Positions 7,909 to 15,786 of a DNA stretch of 28,020 nucleotides are shown here, one piece after another. The translations under genes were made by a program, and so were the position numbers. Under the pieces are notes generated by a model. The model did not search any database. It saw only the letters and a program-made list of their open reading frames with translations, and was not told the origin of the DNA. Within the stretch, counting starts at the first letter, position 1; each line of letters opens with the position of its first letter. Source of the stretch: a virus; the IMG/VR virus record IMGVR_UViG_3300049740_000449, positions 1 through 28,020 of that record, one strand, 5' to 3'.

Positions 7909-8332
7909 CATATATGCTAGAATTGATTTATCAAAAACAAATTATAGAATGTCTAAGTCAGCAGTACTGTTTGAAAATCCTCCAGTAGAACAACTACAAG
8001 AAATATACGATCAATACTGTAAGTACAAACAGTTTGAAAGCGTAATGCCTTTATTTAACGAAGACTTGTGTGCTCCACTATGCGATGTAATTGGATATTA
8101 TAGTAACAAAGAACTAGTAGCATTTACTCATTACTATTGGTACAACAATGACAATGTTGAGTCAATGCAGTTTGCTTGGAACTATAAGAATCCTAAGTTA
8201 TTTTTAGGTCTAAAGAGTCTACGCCACGAATGTGCGTATTATAAAGCCAAAGGTGTTAAGTACATATACATCGGTTATGCCGATGAATACAAGAAACAGA
8301 TAAGCGGATTCGAAATTTTGCCACCAAGATAA
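7901..8332 (+). CDS. GNAT-like protein resembling the C-terminal half of aminoacyl-tRNA-protein transferases
   Basis: The 143-residue protein starts with GTG inside the end of the previous gene (RBS-like AAGAGG lies just upstream). Visible features are VVL-like FENPPVEQLQEIYDQYCKYKQF, DVIGYYSNKELVAFTHYY, SMQFAWNYKNPKLFLGLKSLRHECA (read as separate short motifs) and GVKYIYIGYADEYK. The order of beta strand, LGLKSLRHE helix and YIYIGY strand is typical of a GNAT fold, and the last element resembles the YVYLGYW motif of bacterial leucyl/arginyl-tRNA-protein transferases (Bpt/Ate). The N-terminal cysteine-containing half of those enzymes is missing. Aminoacyl transfer to proteins is therefore possible but not shown; another acyl acceptor is equally possible. 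Confidence 0.6.
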   Translation: MSDIYARIDLSKTNYRMSKSAVLFENPPVEQLQEIYDQYCKYKQFESVMPLFNEDLCAPLCDVIGYYSNKELVAFTHYYWYNNDNVESMQFAWNYKNPKLFLGLKSLRHECAYYKAKGVKYIYIGYADEYKKQISGFEILPPR

Positions 8333-8342
8333 GGAGTTTACA

Positions 8343-8528
8343 ATGACATTTAAAGAATCATGTAGACTATTTTATATGGTTAAAGGACACTTAAATGTGA
8401 CTGATAATACTATTATAGACAGTGCAGATGGTTATTTTAAAAGACTTTGGAATAACAATGAAAGATCTGAGTACGGCATGGAAGGCTTTGAAGAAGCATA
8501 CAAAAAAAGACTTGACAACGCCCAATAA
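8343..8528 (+). CDS. Small hypothetical protein (61 aa)
   Basis: A 61-residue protein with a clear ribosome binding site, AAGGAG at 8331-8336 with good spacing to the ATG. The protein begins MTFKESCRLFYMVKGH and ends with a charged helix (GMEGFEEAYKKRLDNAQ). No motif was recognised. Its 3' end contains the -35 box of the promoter for the next gene, so it is the last gene before the apparent switch to the replication section. Confidence 0.6.
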   Translation: MTFKESCRLFYMVKGHLNVTDNTIIDSADGYFKRLWNNNERSEYGMEGFEEAYKKRLDNAQ

Positions 8529-8540
8529 ATCATGTATAAT
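8512..8540 (+). promoter_or_regulatory. Sigma70-type promoter for the dsbA-like gene
   Basis: TTGACA at 8512-8517 and TATAAT at 8535-8540 are both exact consensus boxes separated by 17 bases. The expected start is near 8546-8548, followed by AAGGAG at 8553-8558 and the ATG at 8565. Host RNA polymerase with its housekeeping sigma should read it. Confidence 0.88.
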
Positions 8541-8564
8541 ATTATATAAATTAAGGAGAATCAT

Positions 8565-8828
8565 ATGAGTGATCGTGTATACGGTGGTGACGAAAAAGCA
8601 AAACTAGAGCGTTTGGTTAATGAAGGCGCATCAGTTTTGAGAGAAATTGAAGATCTTAGTACAGGTCTTAAAGAAACAGTAAAAGCAGTAGCAGAAGAAT
8701 TGGATATTAAACCGGCTCTTATCAACAAAGCAATTAAAGTTGCCCATAAACAAGACTGGGAAAAGGTTGCTGATGAGTTTGACGATTTAGAAACACTTGT
8801 TGTTACAGTTGGAAAAGATAAGCCATAA
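8565..8828 (+). CDS. dsbA: DsbA-like double-stranded DNA binding protein
   Basis: The 87-residue protein is close in length to T4 DsbA (about 89 residues). It is mostly helical: EKAKLERLVNEGASVLREIE, then LKETVKAVAEELDIKPALIN, KVAHKQDWEKVADEF and a C-terminal DDLETLV. The helix arrangement and the ELDIKPALINK step resemble T4 DsbA, a small protein that binds DNA near late promoters and enhances late transcription. This is a family-level resemblance, so an unrelated small helical DNA-binding protein remains possible. A near-perfect promoter and strong SD (AAGGAG at 8553) drive it, consistent with high expression. The next gene starts two bases after its stop. Confidence 0.68.
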   Translation: MSDRVYGGDEKAKLERLVNEGASVLREIEDLSTGLKETVKAVAEELDIKPALINKAIKVAHKQDWEKVADEFDDLETLVVTVGKDKP

Positions 8829-8829
8829 T

Positions 8830-9111
8830 ATGAAAAAAGTAAAAGATTTTTGGATCAATAGTTACAAAAGTGATAAGGTTGCTTTTGGATTCGAATTAGT
8901 AAGTTTTATATTTACGGTAATAGCAAGTTTGACTTTGGCATTTAATGCTATTGATCCAAACATGCTAATTATATATCCGTTCTTTTTTATAGGATCGGTT
9001 ACACAATGCTACGCGGCTGTACGCAGAGGCGCGGCATGGGTAATGTTACTAACAGGATACTTTGCTGTTATTAACGTATTTGGATATGGAGTTGCGGCAC
9101 TATGGTGGTAA
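8830..9111 (+). CDS. Small three-helix membrane protein (93 aa)
   Basis: The ATG at 8830 was chosen because it follows the dsbA-like stop by one base; an upstream TTG in frame would lie inside that gene. The 93 residues form three hydrophobic segments (about 17-38, 45-63 and 68-92) after a short basic N-terminus MKKVKDFW. The layout, with a Gly/Ser/Gln-containing helix 2 (FFIGSVTQCYAAVRRG) and helix 3 ending in NVFGYGVAALWW, resembles half-transporters of the SemiSWEET/PnuC fold. Substrate unknown. It overlaps the next 3-TM gene by ten bases, which suggests a paired complex. Confidence 0.68.
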   Translation: MKKVKDFWINSYKSDKVAFGFELVSFIFTVIASLTLAFNAIDPNMLIIYPFFFIGSVTQCYAAVRRGAAWVMLLTGYFAVINVFGYGVAALWW

Positions 9112-9320
9112 AACCCTATCAATGGTTGGCGTGGGTCAGTACAGCATGTTTGCTGGTGGCCGCAACGCTGGCCGCTTTTAATGTTTACCCTTTTTATATA
9201 TGGGCATTCATTGTAAGCAACAGTCTTTGGGTACTAATAGGTATCCTTTGGAAAGAGAACAGTTTAATAGTTCTCAACGCAGGACTAACCGTAATTTACA
9301 TTGCGGGCTTGTTGTTCTGA
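9102..9320 (+). CDS. Small three-helix membrane protein (72 aa), SemiSWEET-like
   Basis: The 72-residue protein has three hydrophobic helices at about 8-27, 31-50 and 54-72. The second half, NSLWVLIGILWKENSL then IVLNAGLTVIYIAGL, has the W-x-x-x-G and Asn-containing helix pattern seen in SemiSWEET and PnuC-like half-transporters. I recognise close relatives in cyanophage-type genomes without assigned function. The gene begins inside the preceding 3-TM gene. Together they could form a heteromeric six-helix channel or transporter in the host membrane, which is inference. A 75-base gap follows, with no obvious terminator. Confidence 0.68.
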   Translation: MVVKPYQWLAWVSTACLLVAATLAAFNVYPFYIWAFIVSNSLWVLIGILWKENSLIVLNAGLTVIYIAGLLF

Positions 9321-9395
9321 TAAGTAATATTAACGCCAATAGCAATAGCTAGGCAAGTAGAAGGTTAAGTTGGCCATAAGCAACGTAGGAAAAAG

Positions 9396-10001
9396 ATGAA
9401 GTTAAGTTGTAGTACATTATACATATCTCAGCCGGTCCCTATTAGACATGGACCAGTCGGCTTTAGAAACCCAGAACTTAGACAAAATATTATTGAGCAT
9501 TTCCTTAAATTAAAAGAGGAAAGCGAACCTACCAACCAATCATGGAAAACTAGTCATGACATACATATTGATCATGATATACTAACACCTTTACTAGACA
9601 AAATACACTTATGGTATTGCCATAATGTTGTAGGTCCACGAGGTCCTAAATTTATAACTAACCAAGTATGGAACGACACTAAACAATTTAATGTCGATGC
9701 TGAAGTTTGGTTTCAAGAGAGCTTGCCCGGACAAGGTTGTCCACAACACGAACACGGAACACTAAGTCGTTATAGTTGGGTATATTACCTAGATGTCGGC
9801 GAAAGTAATAGTCCACTTACATTTGTTCAATTAGGAGAAAACAAAAACGAAATATCTCCGGTTGACGAAATTAATTTACCAGTGTATAATGATATGGTAG
9901 TCATGTTTCCTAGTACCATACATCATAAGGTGTATCCTGTAAACACAACAAGATACATTTTAGCAGGAAACATAAACGACATTAATATACGAGGAGCATA
10001 A
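9396..10001 (+). CDS. Probable Fe(II)/2-oxoglutarate-type oxygenase
   Basis: The 201-residue protein has a double-stranded beta-helix signature: CPQHEHGTLSRYSWVYYLDV (H118, H120), then DMVVMFPSTIHHKVYPV (H176/H177) and R186 in TTRYILAGN. This is the metal-binding His pair, distal His and 2OG-binding Arg pattern of the putative 2OG-Fe(II) oxygenases common in marine phages. The substrate is unknown; protein, nucleotide or glycan hydroxylation are all possible. SD-like AGGAAAA precedes the ATG, and the stop overlaps the spacing to the polymerase gene directly (polymerase starts at the next base). A second member of this family is at 21224. Confidence 0.7.
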   Translation: MKLSCSTLYISQPVPIRHGPVGFRNPELRQNIIEHFLKLKEESEPTNQSWKTSHDIHIDHDILTPLLDKIHLWYCHNVVGPRGPKFITNQVWNDTKQFNVDAEVWFQESLPGQGCPQHEHGTLSRYSWVYYLDVGESNSPLTFVQLGENKNEISPVDEINLPVYNDMVVMFPSTIHHKVYPVNTTRYILAGNINDINIRGA

Positions 10002-12674
10002 ATGAGTTATGTAGACGCACATTTTGATAGAGACAGTGACATTATCCGAGTTGTAGAACGCAAGGACGGTAAGAGACACTTTCATGAGTATCAAGCAAAA
10101 TATACATTTTTTTATAAAGACCCTAGAGGCAAATACAAAAGTGTATACGGTGATCCACTAACACGTATTGTTTGTAAGAATACAAAAGACTTTAGAAAAG
10201 AAGTTGCTATTAACCGCGACAAAGAATTATTTGAAAGCGACATCAATCCAATCTTTCAGTGTTTGAGTGAAAACTATCTCAACCAAGACGCACCTAAACT
10301 AAACATTGCGTTCTTTGATATTGAGACTGACTTTGATCCAGAGCGTGGCTTTGCTGATCCTAGTGATCCATTTATGCCAATCACTTCTATAAGTGTATAC
10401 TTACAATGGCTAGAAACAATGGTGTGTTTAGCCGTTCCGCCTAAGACACTTACAATGGATGAAGCTAAAAAAGAACTTGAAGGCATTGACAATGTAATGT
10501 TGTTTGAAAAAGAAAGTGAGATGATTGATACTTTCTTAACACTAATTGAAGATGCTGACATTTTGTCAGGTTGGAACAGTGAAGGTTATGATATTCCTTA
10601 CACTGTAAACAGAACAAGTCGTGTACTAAGCAAAGACGATACACGTAGATTCTGTCTATGGGGTCAACTTCCAAGGAAGCGTGAATATGAAAAATATGGT
10701 AAATCAGCTGTCACCTTTGACCTCATAGGCAGAGTACATTTAGATAGTTTAGAATTATATCGTAAATACACGTATGAAGAAAGACACACATATAGACTTG
10801 ATGCTATTGGCGAAATCGAAGTTGGAGAGAACAAAGTTCCATATGAAGGCACTTTGGATCAACTGTACAACAATGACTTTAGAAAGTTCATTGAATACAA
10901 CATACAAGATACCGCACTACTGGACAAGCTGGACAAAAAACTAAGATTTATTGATCTAAGTAATACTGTTGCTCACGAAAATACTGTGATGCTACAGACT
11001 ACTATGGGTGCTGTTGCTGTTACAGAGCAAGGTATTGTTAACGAAGCACACAATAGAGGCTTACAAGTTCCTAATCGTAGAAAACGTGATGACACAGAGA
11101 ACACACAAGCCGCAGGTGCTTACGTAGCATTTCCTAAAAAAGGATTACATAAATGGATTGGTTCAATGGACTTGAACAGTCTGTATCCAAGTGTGATTCG
11201 TGCGCTGAACATGGCACCTGAAACTGTTGTAGGACAAATACGTCCAGAAGTAAGTGAAGCTCGTGTACACGAAGATATGAATCTTAAAAAGAAGTCATTC
11301 GCAGGTAGTTGGGAAGGACGTTTTTCGACAGAAGAGTATGAAGCAGTTATGGAAAAACGTAAAGATATTCCGCTAACTATTGATTGGGAAGATGGCAAAT
11401 CAGATGTACTAAGCGGTGCTGAACTATACAATGTAATATTTGATAATAATCAACCTTGGATGTTAAGTTCAAATGGTACAATCTTTACAACAGAATTTGA
11501 AGGTGTTATTCCTGGGTTACTGAAGCGTTGGTATGCTGAACGTAAAGATATGCAGAAGATGTTAAAGAAAGCCAAAGACGCAGGTAATGCCGCAGAAATT
11601 GAATACTGGGATAAAAGACAACTTGTTAAAAAGATTAACTTGAACAGTTTGTATGGTGCTATTCTTAATCCTGGTTGTAGATTCTTTGACAAGCGTATCG
11701 GACAGTCAACTACACTTACAGGTAGAACTATTGTTAAGCACATGTCAGCAGAAGTGAACAAAGTTATTACAGGCACATATGATCATGTTGGCGAAGCTAT
11801 GATCTATGGTGACACTGACTCTTGTTACTTTAGCGGATATCCTATACTTAAAGAACAAATTGACAGTGGTCAACTCCCTTGGACTAAAGATAACGTAATT
11901 ACACTTTATGATCAAGTGTGCGAAGCGGCAAACGAAACGTTTCCAAAGTTTATGCTACAAGCATTTCATTGTCCAAGAAGTCGTTCAGATGTTATTGCGG
12001 CAGGTAGAGAAATTGTTGCTGAAAGCGGATTGTTTATTACAAAGAAACGTTATGCGGCTTTAATTTATGATAACGAAGGTTTTAGAACTGACGTAGACGG
12101 CAAGCCCGGTAAAGTAAAAGCAATGGGCTTGGATTTGCGTAGATCAGATACTCCTGTGTTTATGCAAGAGTTCTTAAGTGAACTATTACTAATGGTACTT
12201 ACTGATATTCCACAGGCAGATATATTAGAACGCATTACACAGTTTCGTAACGAATTTAGTGAACGTCCTGGTTGGGAGAAAGGTTCACCTAAACGTGCAA
12301 ACAAAGTTGGGCATTATCGTCGACTTGAAGAAAAACAAGGTAAAGCAAACATGCCAGGACATGTAAGAGCAAGCATCAACTGGAACACACTCAAGCGTAT
12401 GAATGGTGACAAGTATTCGCAAGAGATTGTAGATGGTATGAAAGTTATTGTTTGTAAACTAAAACAAAATCCGTTGGGCTATACAAGTGTTGCGTATCCA
12501 ACAGACGAGTTGCGTATTCCTGAATGGTTCAAAGAGCTACCGTTTGATGACGCACTTATGGCAGAAACTATTATTGATAACAAACTAGACAACTTAATTG
12601 GTGTGCTTAACTACCCATTGGAGGATACTAAACAAAATACTACATTCAGTAGTTTGTTTGAATTTGGAGAATAA
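10002..12674 (+). CDS. 43: Family B DNA polymerase, T4 gp43-like
   Basis: The 890-residue replicative polymerase is near the length of T4 gp43 (898). The N-terminal 3'-5' exonuclease has FFDIETDFD (D106, E108) and LSGWNSEGYDIPY; a further exonuclease-like Asp lies in EYNIQDTALLD. Polymerase motif A is DLNSLYPSVIR beginning at D390, motif B includes KKINLNSLYGAI, and motif C is YGDTDSCYF (D604, D606). The thumb region has KKRYAAL. All catalytic acids are present, so it should be active in polymerisation and proofreading. SD GAGGAG lies a few bases before the ATG. No intein or split was seen. Confidence 0.97.
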   Translation: MSYVDAHFDRDSDIIRVVERKDGKRHFHEYQAKYTFFYKDPRGKYKSVYGDPLTRIVCKNTKDFRKEVAINRDKELFESDINPIFQCLSENYLNQDAPKLNIAFFDIETDFDPERGFADPSDPFMPITSISVYLQWLETMVCLAVPPKTLTMDEAKKELEGIDNVMLFEKESEMIDTFLTLIEDADILSGWNSEGYDIPYTVNRTSRVLSKDDTRRFCLWGQLPRKREYEKYGKSAVTFDLIGRVHLDSLELYRKYTYEERHTYRLDAIGEIEVGENKVPYEGTLDQLYNNDFRKFIEYNIQDTALLDKLDKKLRFIDLSNTVAHENTVMLQTTMGAVAVTEQGIVNEAHNRGLQVPNRRKRDDTENTQAAGAYVAFPKKGLHKWIGSMDLNSLYPSVIRALNMAPETVVGQIRPEVSEARVHEDMNLKKKSFAGSWEGRFSTEEYEAVMEKRKDIPLTIDWEDGKSDVLSGAELYNVIFDNNQPWMLSSNGTIFTTEFEGVIPGLLKRWYAERKDMQKMLKKAKDAGNAAEIEYWDKRQLVKKINLNSLYGAILNPGCRFFDKRIGQSTTLTGRTIVKHMSAEVNKVITGTYDHVGEAMIYGDTDSCYFSGYPILKEQIDSGQLPWTKDNVITLYDQVCEAANETFPKFMLQAFHCPRSRSDVIAAGREIVAESGLFITKKRYAALIYDNEGFRTDVDGKPGKVKAMGLDLRRSDTPVFMQEFLSELLLMVLTDIPQADILERITQFRNEFSERPGWEKGSPKRANKVGHYRRLEEKQGKANMPGHVRASINWNTLKRMNGDKYSQEIVDGMKVIVCKLKQNPLGYTSVAYPTDELRIPEWFKELPFDDALMAETIIDNKLDNLIGVLNYPLEDTKQNTTFSSLFEFGE

Positions 12675-12919
12675 TGATGAGCGAAGAACAAAAATTAATT
12701 CTTATTACAGACTTTATAGAACAAAAGTTACGTAAAGAAAGAGAACTTGAGTTTTATTTGAAAGAGCTAGAAGAACTCCAACGCAAGATTGGATATTTAC
12801 GAGGCGAAGTTGATCTTACTAATACAATTATTAATATGATCAAAGGCGAACAAATGCGTGATATTAGAGAAGAGTTTCTTCAAAGATACGATAACCAACT
12901 AATAAAGAAGGAGGACTAA
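12674..12919 (+). CDS. Small coiled-coil protein (81 aa)
   Basis: The 81-residue protein is almost entirely predicted helix: EQKLRKERELEFYLKELEEL and LRGEVDLTNTIINMIKG have heptad-like spacing, so a coiled coil is likely. Function unknown. Two ATGs occur in a row (12674 and 12677); the first overlaps the polymerase stop, but GGAG at 12666-12669 is better spaced for the second. It is coupled on both sides, and its last base overlaps the next start. A polymerase accessory role can be proposed only from position. Confidence 0.65.
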   Translation: MMSEEQKLILITDFIEQKLRKERELEFYLKELEELQRKIGYLRGEVDLTNTIINMIKGEQMRDIREEFLQRYDNQLIKKED

Positions 12920-13125
12920 TGCAACATAAAATAAGTGAAATGTGCGATAAGGTTACAGTAATGTATGAAAAATCTATGAATCTTAGACGTATGAAATATG
13001 ATACTCCAAAACTTGAACAGGATAGAGTATTAATCGATGCCCTTGTCGCAGACATACAAGCACTAGCAGGAGATATTTTTAATGACAAAATACCGCACGA
13101 AAAATTGCGTAAGGAGAATGAATGA
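12919..13125 (+). CDS. Small hypothetical helical protein (68 aa)
   Basis: The 68-residue protein has a strong SD, AAGGAGG about 12907-12913, before the ATG. The sequence is helical and charged (MCDKVTVMYEKSMNLRRMK, then VADIQALAGDIFNDK). No known motif. It overlaps the preceding gene by one base and the following dehydrogenase gene by four. Function unknown. Confidence 0.6.
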   Translation: MQHKISEMCDKVTVMYEKSMNLRRMKYDTPKLEQDRVLIDALVADIQALAGDIFNDKIPHEKLRKENE

Positions 13126-13877
13126 AACTAACTTTGATAGGGTACGGGTTTGTAGGCAAAGCAGTATACGAAGTACTCAAAAATCATCATGAAGTAAGAA
13201 TTGTTGATCCTGAATATAACGATAATGTTATTGACAATGACAGCGATGGATATGTAGTTTGTGTGCCAACACCAGCTACAGTAACAGGAGCATGTAATAT
13301 GACTATTGTTGAAACTGTAGTTAAAGCATGTCCAAGTGATAAACCTATTTTAATTAAAAGTACAATTAGTTTAGAAGGTTGGCGTAAAGACTTACAACCA
13401 CAAGGCAAAGAAATTACATTTAGCCCTGAGTTTTTAACAGCGGCTAATGCTAACGAAGATTTTAAGAATCAAGACAAAATGTTATTCGGAGGCGGCGACA
13501 TATTGTTTTGGCATACTGTTTTTTCAAAGTGTAAAACATATAAAAAAGTAACTGCTTCTATTGAAGAATTAATTTTAACAAAATATTTACGTAACAGTTT
13601 TTTAGCAACTAAAGTTGCTTTCTTTAATGAAGTATACGACTTATGTGATCTAGCAGAAATTGAATACGATCATATAAAAGAATTGGTAGGAATGGATGAT
13701 AGGATTACACATAGTCATATGCAAGTGCCTGGTCCAGACGGCGACAGAGGTTTTGGAGGAGCATGTTTTCCAAAAGATACAGAAGCATTATTATATTCAG
13801 CAAATGTAGTTGGCGCTACCTTACCAATATTATCAACGGCTGTAAAAAGCAATAAGAACATAAGGAAAGAAACATGA
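13122..13877 (+). CDS. UDP-glucose/GDP-mannose dehydrogenase-like protein lacking the C-terminal domain
   Basis: The 251-residue protein has a Rossmann NAD site (GYGFVGKAV, residues 7-15), VCVPTP near 46-51, SPEFL (E103) and the central-domain catalytic motif GFGGACFPKD (C215, K218). These are the features of nucleotide-sugar 6-dehydrogenases, which oxidise a hexose to a uronic acid in two NAD-dependent steps. Typical members have 390-450 residues; this one ends soon after the catalytic Cys, so the C-terminal nucleotide-sugar-binding domain is missing. It may be active on another ligand or need a partner. The gene is the first of a coupled trio with an epimerase and a cytidylyltransferase. 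Confidence 0.82.
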   Translation: MKLTLIGYGFVGKAVYEVLKNHHEVRIVDPEYNDNVIDNDSDGYVVCVPTPATVTGACNMTIVETVVKACPSDKPILIKSTISLEGWRKDLQPQGKEITFSPEFLTAANANEDFKNQDKMLFGGGDILFWHTVFSKCKTYKKVTASIEELILTKYLRNSFLATKVAFFNEVYDLCDLAEIEYDHIKELVGMDDRITHSHMQVPGPDGDRGFGGACFPKDTEALLYSANVVGATLPILSTAVKSNKNIRKET

Positions 13878-14587
13878 AGATACTATTAACAGGGCATCTA
13901 GGTTTCATCGGATCACGGCTATTCGAAAAGTTAGTTGTAGATGGACACGATGTCGTCGGTATAGATATTAAAGAAGGTACTGACATATTAACAGCAGAAT
14001 TACCCAAAGTAGATTTTGTTATCCACTTAGCAGGTATTGGCGGTGTAAGAGAAAGTCTTGCTGATCCGGCAAAGTATTGGAATACTAATGTAGAAGGAAC
14101 AAAGCGTTTACTTGAATTCTATAATAATGTTCGAGTACTAGTAGCAGGATCAAGTTCACAGTATGAACCACACTTGAATCCATATGCCGCAAGTAAAAAC
14201 GTTATTGAAAGTATACCACACCCTAACGCATTGTTTATGCGTTTTCATACAGTGTATAGTGAAAGTCCAAGAGCTAAAATGTTCTTTGACAAACTATTAA
14301 ATGGCACACTAGAATATACAACAAATCATCTTAGAGATTTTATTCACTTAGAAGATTTAACTGATGGTATAATATTACTAATGGACAAAGACTTAACAGG
14401 TAATGTTGACATTGGTACAGGTAACTGTGTAAGAATCCAGGACATAGCCCCTGACTTACCCATAAAGTTAAATACTGTTGGCGAAAGAACAAAAACACAG
14501 GCAAATACACATTTAATGGATAAGTTAGGCTTTAGACCTAAATATACAGTAGATAAATTTTTAAAAGAACAAGGCTTTAAGAAATGA
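13874..14587 (+). CDS. NAD-dependent epimerase/dehydratase (SDR family)
   Basis: The 237-residue extended SDR protein has GHLGFIG (7-13) for NAD, HLAGIGGVRES (51-61), AGSSSQY with the catalytic Ser and PYAASK (Y104, K108). The family includes UDP-glucose and UDP-glucuronate 4-epimerases and dehydratases; the exact substrate cannot be read from sequence. At 237 residues it is shorter than usual (about 310), mostly through a reduced substrate-binding half. Context with the upstream uronic-acid-type dehydrogenase suggests a sequential route on one nucleotide sugar. It overlaps both neighbours by four bases. Confidence 0.85.
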   Translation: MKILLTGHLGFIGSRLFEKLVVDGHDVVGIDIKEGTDILTAELPKVDFVIHLAGIGGVRESLADPAKYWNTNVEGTKRLLEFYNNVRVLVAGSSSQYEPHLNPYAASKNVIESIPHPNALFMRFHTVYSESPRAKMFFDKLLNGTLEYTTNHLRDFIHLEDLTDGIILLMDKDLTGNVDIGTGNCVRIQDIAPDLPIKLNTVGERTKTQANTHLMDKLGFRPKYTVDKFLKEQGFKK

Positions 14588-14991
14588 AAATAGGCTTCAC
14601 ATGTAGTACATTTGATCTGCTCCACGCAGGTCATATACAAATGCTGAGAGATGCAAAAGAACAATGTGACTACTTAATTTGTGGCCTACAAATTGATCCA
14701 AGTCTTGATCGTCCAGAGAAGAATTCACCCGTACAAACTATAGTAGAAAGACATACACAACTTAGTGCTATTAAGTACGTTGACGAAATAATCCCATATC
14801 AAACAGAAACAGACTTAGAAGATATTCTAAATATGCTTCATATTGATGTTAGGATTTTAGGTGAAGAATACAAAAATGGTAAGTTTACTGGTAGGGCTAT
14901 ATGTGCCAAACGGGGAATCGAACTATTTTTTAACAAAAGAGAGCACCGTTTTTCGAGCAGTGATCTCCGAAATAGAGTAAAAAGTAGTTGA
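14584..14991 (+). CDS. Glycerol-3-phosphate cytidylyltransferase-like (TagD type)
   Basis: The 135-residue nucleotidyltransferase has STFDLLHAGH (HxGH at 14-17), LGEEYKNGKFTG and RFSSSDLR (122-129), equivalent to the ISTSxLR triphosphate loop. Length and motifs fit the glycerol-phosphate or ethanolamine-phosphate cytidylyltransferase group, which makes CDP-activated alcohols or a nucleotide-sugar head. With the two preceding sugar enzymes it could supply activated building blocks for a surface or DNA glycan. Substrate is unproven. It overlaps the epimerase by four bases; the next promoter begins inside its last codons. Confidence 0.8.
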   Translation: MKIGFTCSTFDLLHAGHIQMLRDAKEQCDYLICGLQIDPSLDRPEKNSPVQTIVERHTQLSAIKYVDEIIPYQTETDLEDILNMLHIDVRILGEEYKNGKFTGRAICAKRGIELFFNKREHRFSSSDLRNRVKSS

Positions 14992-15016
14992 CTTTATCAA
15001 CAAAATGTCGTATAAT
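14988..15016 (+). promoter_or_regulatory. Sigma70-type promoter for the clamp gene
   Basis: TTGACT at 14988-14993 and TATAAT at 15011-15016 with a 17-base spacer, one mismatch to consensus. The expected start is near 15022, followed by GGAG (about 15029-15032) and the ATG at 15040. A short inverted repeat, GTTGA (14987-14991) and TCAAC (14997-15001), covers the -35 box. Confidence 0.85.
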
Positions 15017-15039
15017 ATAAAGAACATAGGAGAAGTATA

Positions 15040-15786
15040 ATGAAAGATATTTTACAAGACGTAGTAGCAAAAACACATTCACTAGGCTTTTTGGCTTTAG
15101 TGAAAGTAACAGGCGATGATGCCAGTACTACAGTCGAATCAATGGCAGAAGATCGCAGTGTGATTTTGTCAGCAAACACAAAAGAGAAAGTAGCAGAGTT
15201 TGGCGCAAACATTTTTGGTATGCCTAACTTAGATAAACTAGCACTACACTTAAAAAATCCAGAGTATCAGAAAGATGCTAAGATTGATGTAGTACAAGCA
15301 GAACGTAACGGTGAAACTATTCCAACACATATTCATTTTGAAAATGGTACAGGTGATTTCCAGAATGATTTCCGTTTTATGAGTTCACAAATTATTAACG
15401 AAAAACTTAAAAGTGTTAAGTTTAAAGGCGCATCATGGGATGTAGCATTTACTCCGTCACTTGCTAGTATTACAAGAATGAAACTACAAAGCGCGGCACA
15501 TTCAGAAGAGCAAAACTTTACAGTTAAGGTTGAAGAAACTGGCGGTGTAAGTGATCTTGTGTTTAGTTTTGGTGATGCTAATACACACGCAGGTAAGTTT
15601 GTATTCCAAACAGGTGTTGAAGGTAATCTTAAACATGCTTGGACATATCCTGTAGCACAAGTACAAGCAATCTTAAACTTAGATGGACAGATTGTAATGA
15701 GTCTAAGTGATCAAGGTGCGATGCAGATTACAGTTGATAGTGGACTAGCAACGTACAATTACATTCTTCCAGCGCAGAGTAAGTAA
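15040..15786 (+). CDS. 45: Sliding clamp, T4 gp45-like
   Basis: The 248-residue protein is close in length to T4 gp45 (228). Two PCNA-like domains can be traced: an N-terminal half containing FGMPNLDKLALHL and a C-terminal half with VSDLVFSFGDAN and AHSEEQNFTVKV, ending in YNYILPAQSK. As a trimeric ring it would tether gp43 to DNA and also couple replication to late transcription. The gene follows a near-perfect promoter and a good SD, and lies one base before the DpdA-like gene. The assignment rests on family resemblance, gene order and partial motif match. Confidence 0.82.
   Translation: MKDILQDVVAKTHSLGFLALVKVTGDDASTTVESMAEDRSVILSANTKEKVAEFGANIFGMPNLDKLALHLKNPEYQKDAKIDVVQAERNGETIPTHIHFENGTGDFQNDFRFMSSQIINEKLKSVKFKGASWDVAFTPSLASITRMKLQSAAHSEEQNFTVKVEETGGVSDLVFSFGDANTHAGKFVFQTGVEGNLKHAWTYPVAQVQAILNLDGQIVMSLSDQGAMQITVDSGLATYNYILPAQSK

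Noticed and set aside
14987-15001. GTTGA/TCAAC inverted repeat over the gp45 promoter as an operator or terminator
   Set aside because: Five base pairs with no T-run; short enough to arise by chance.
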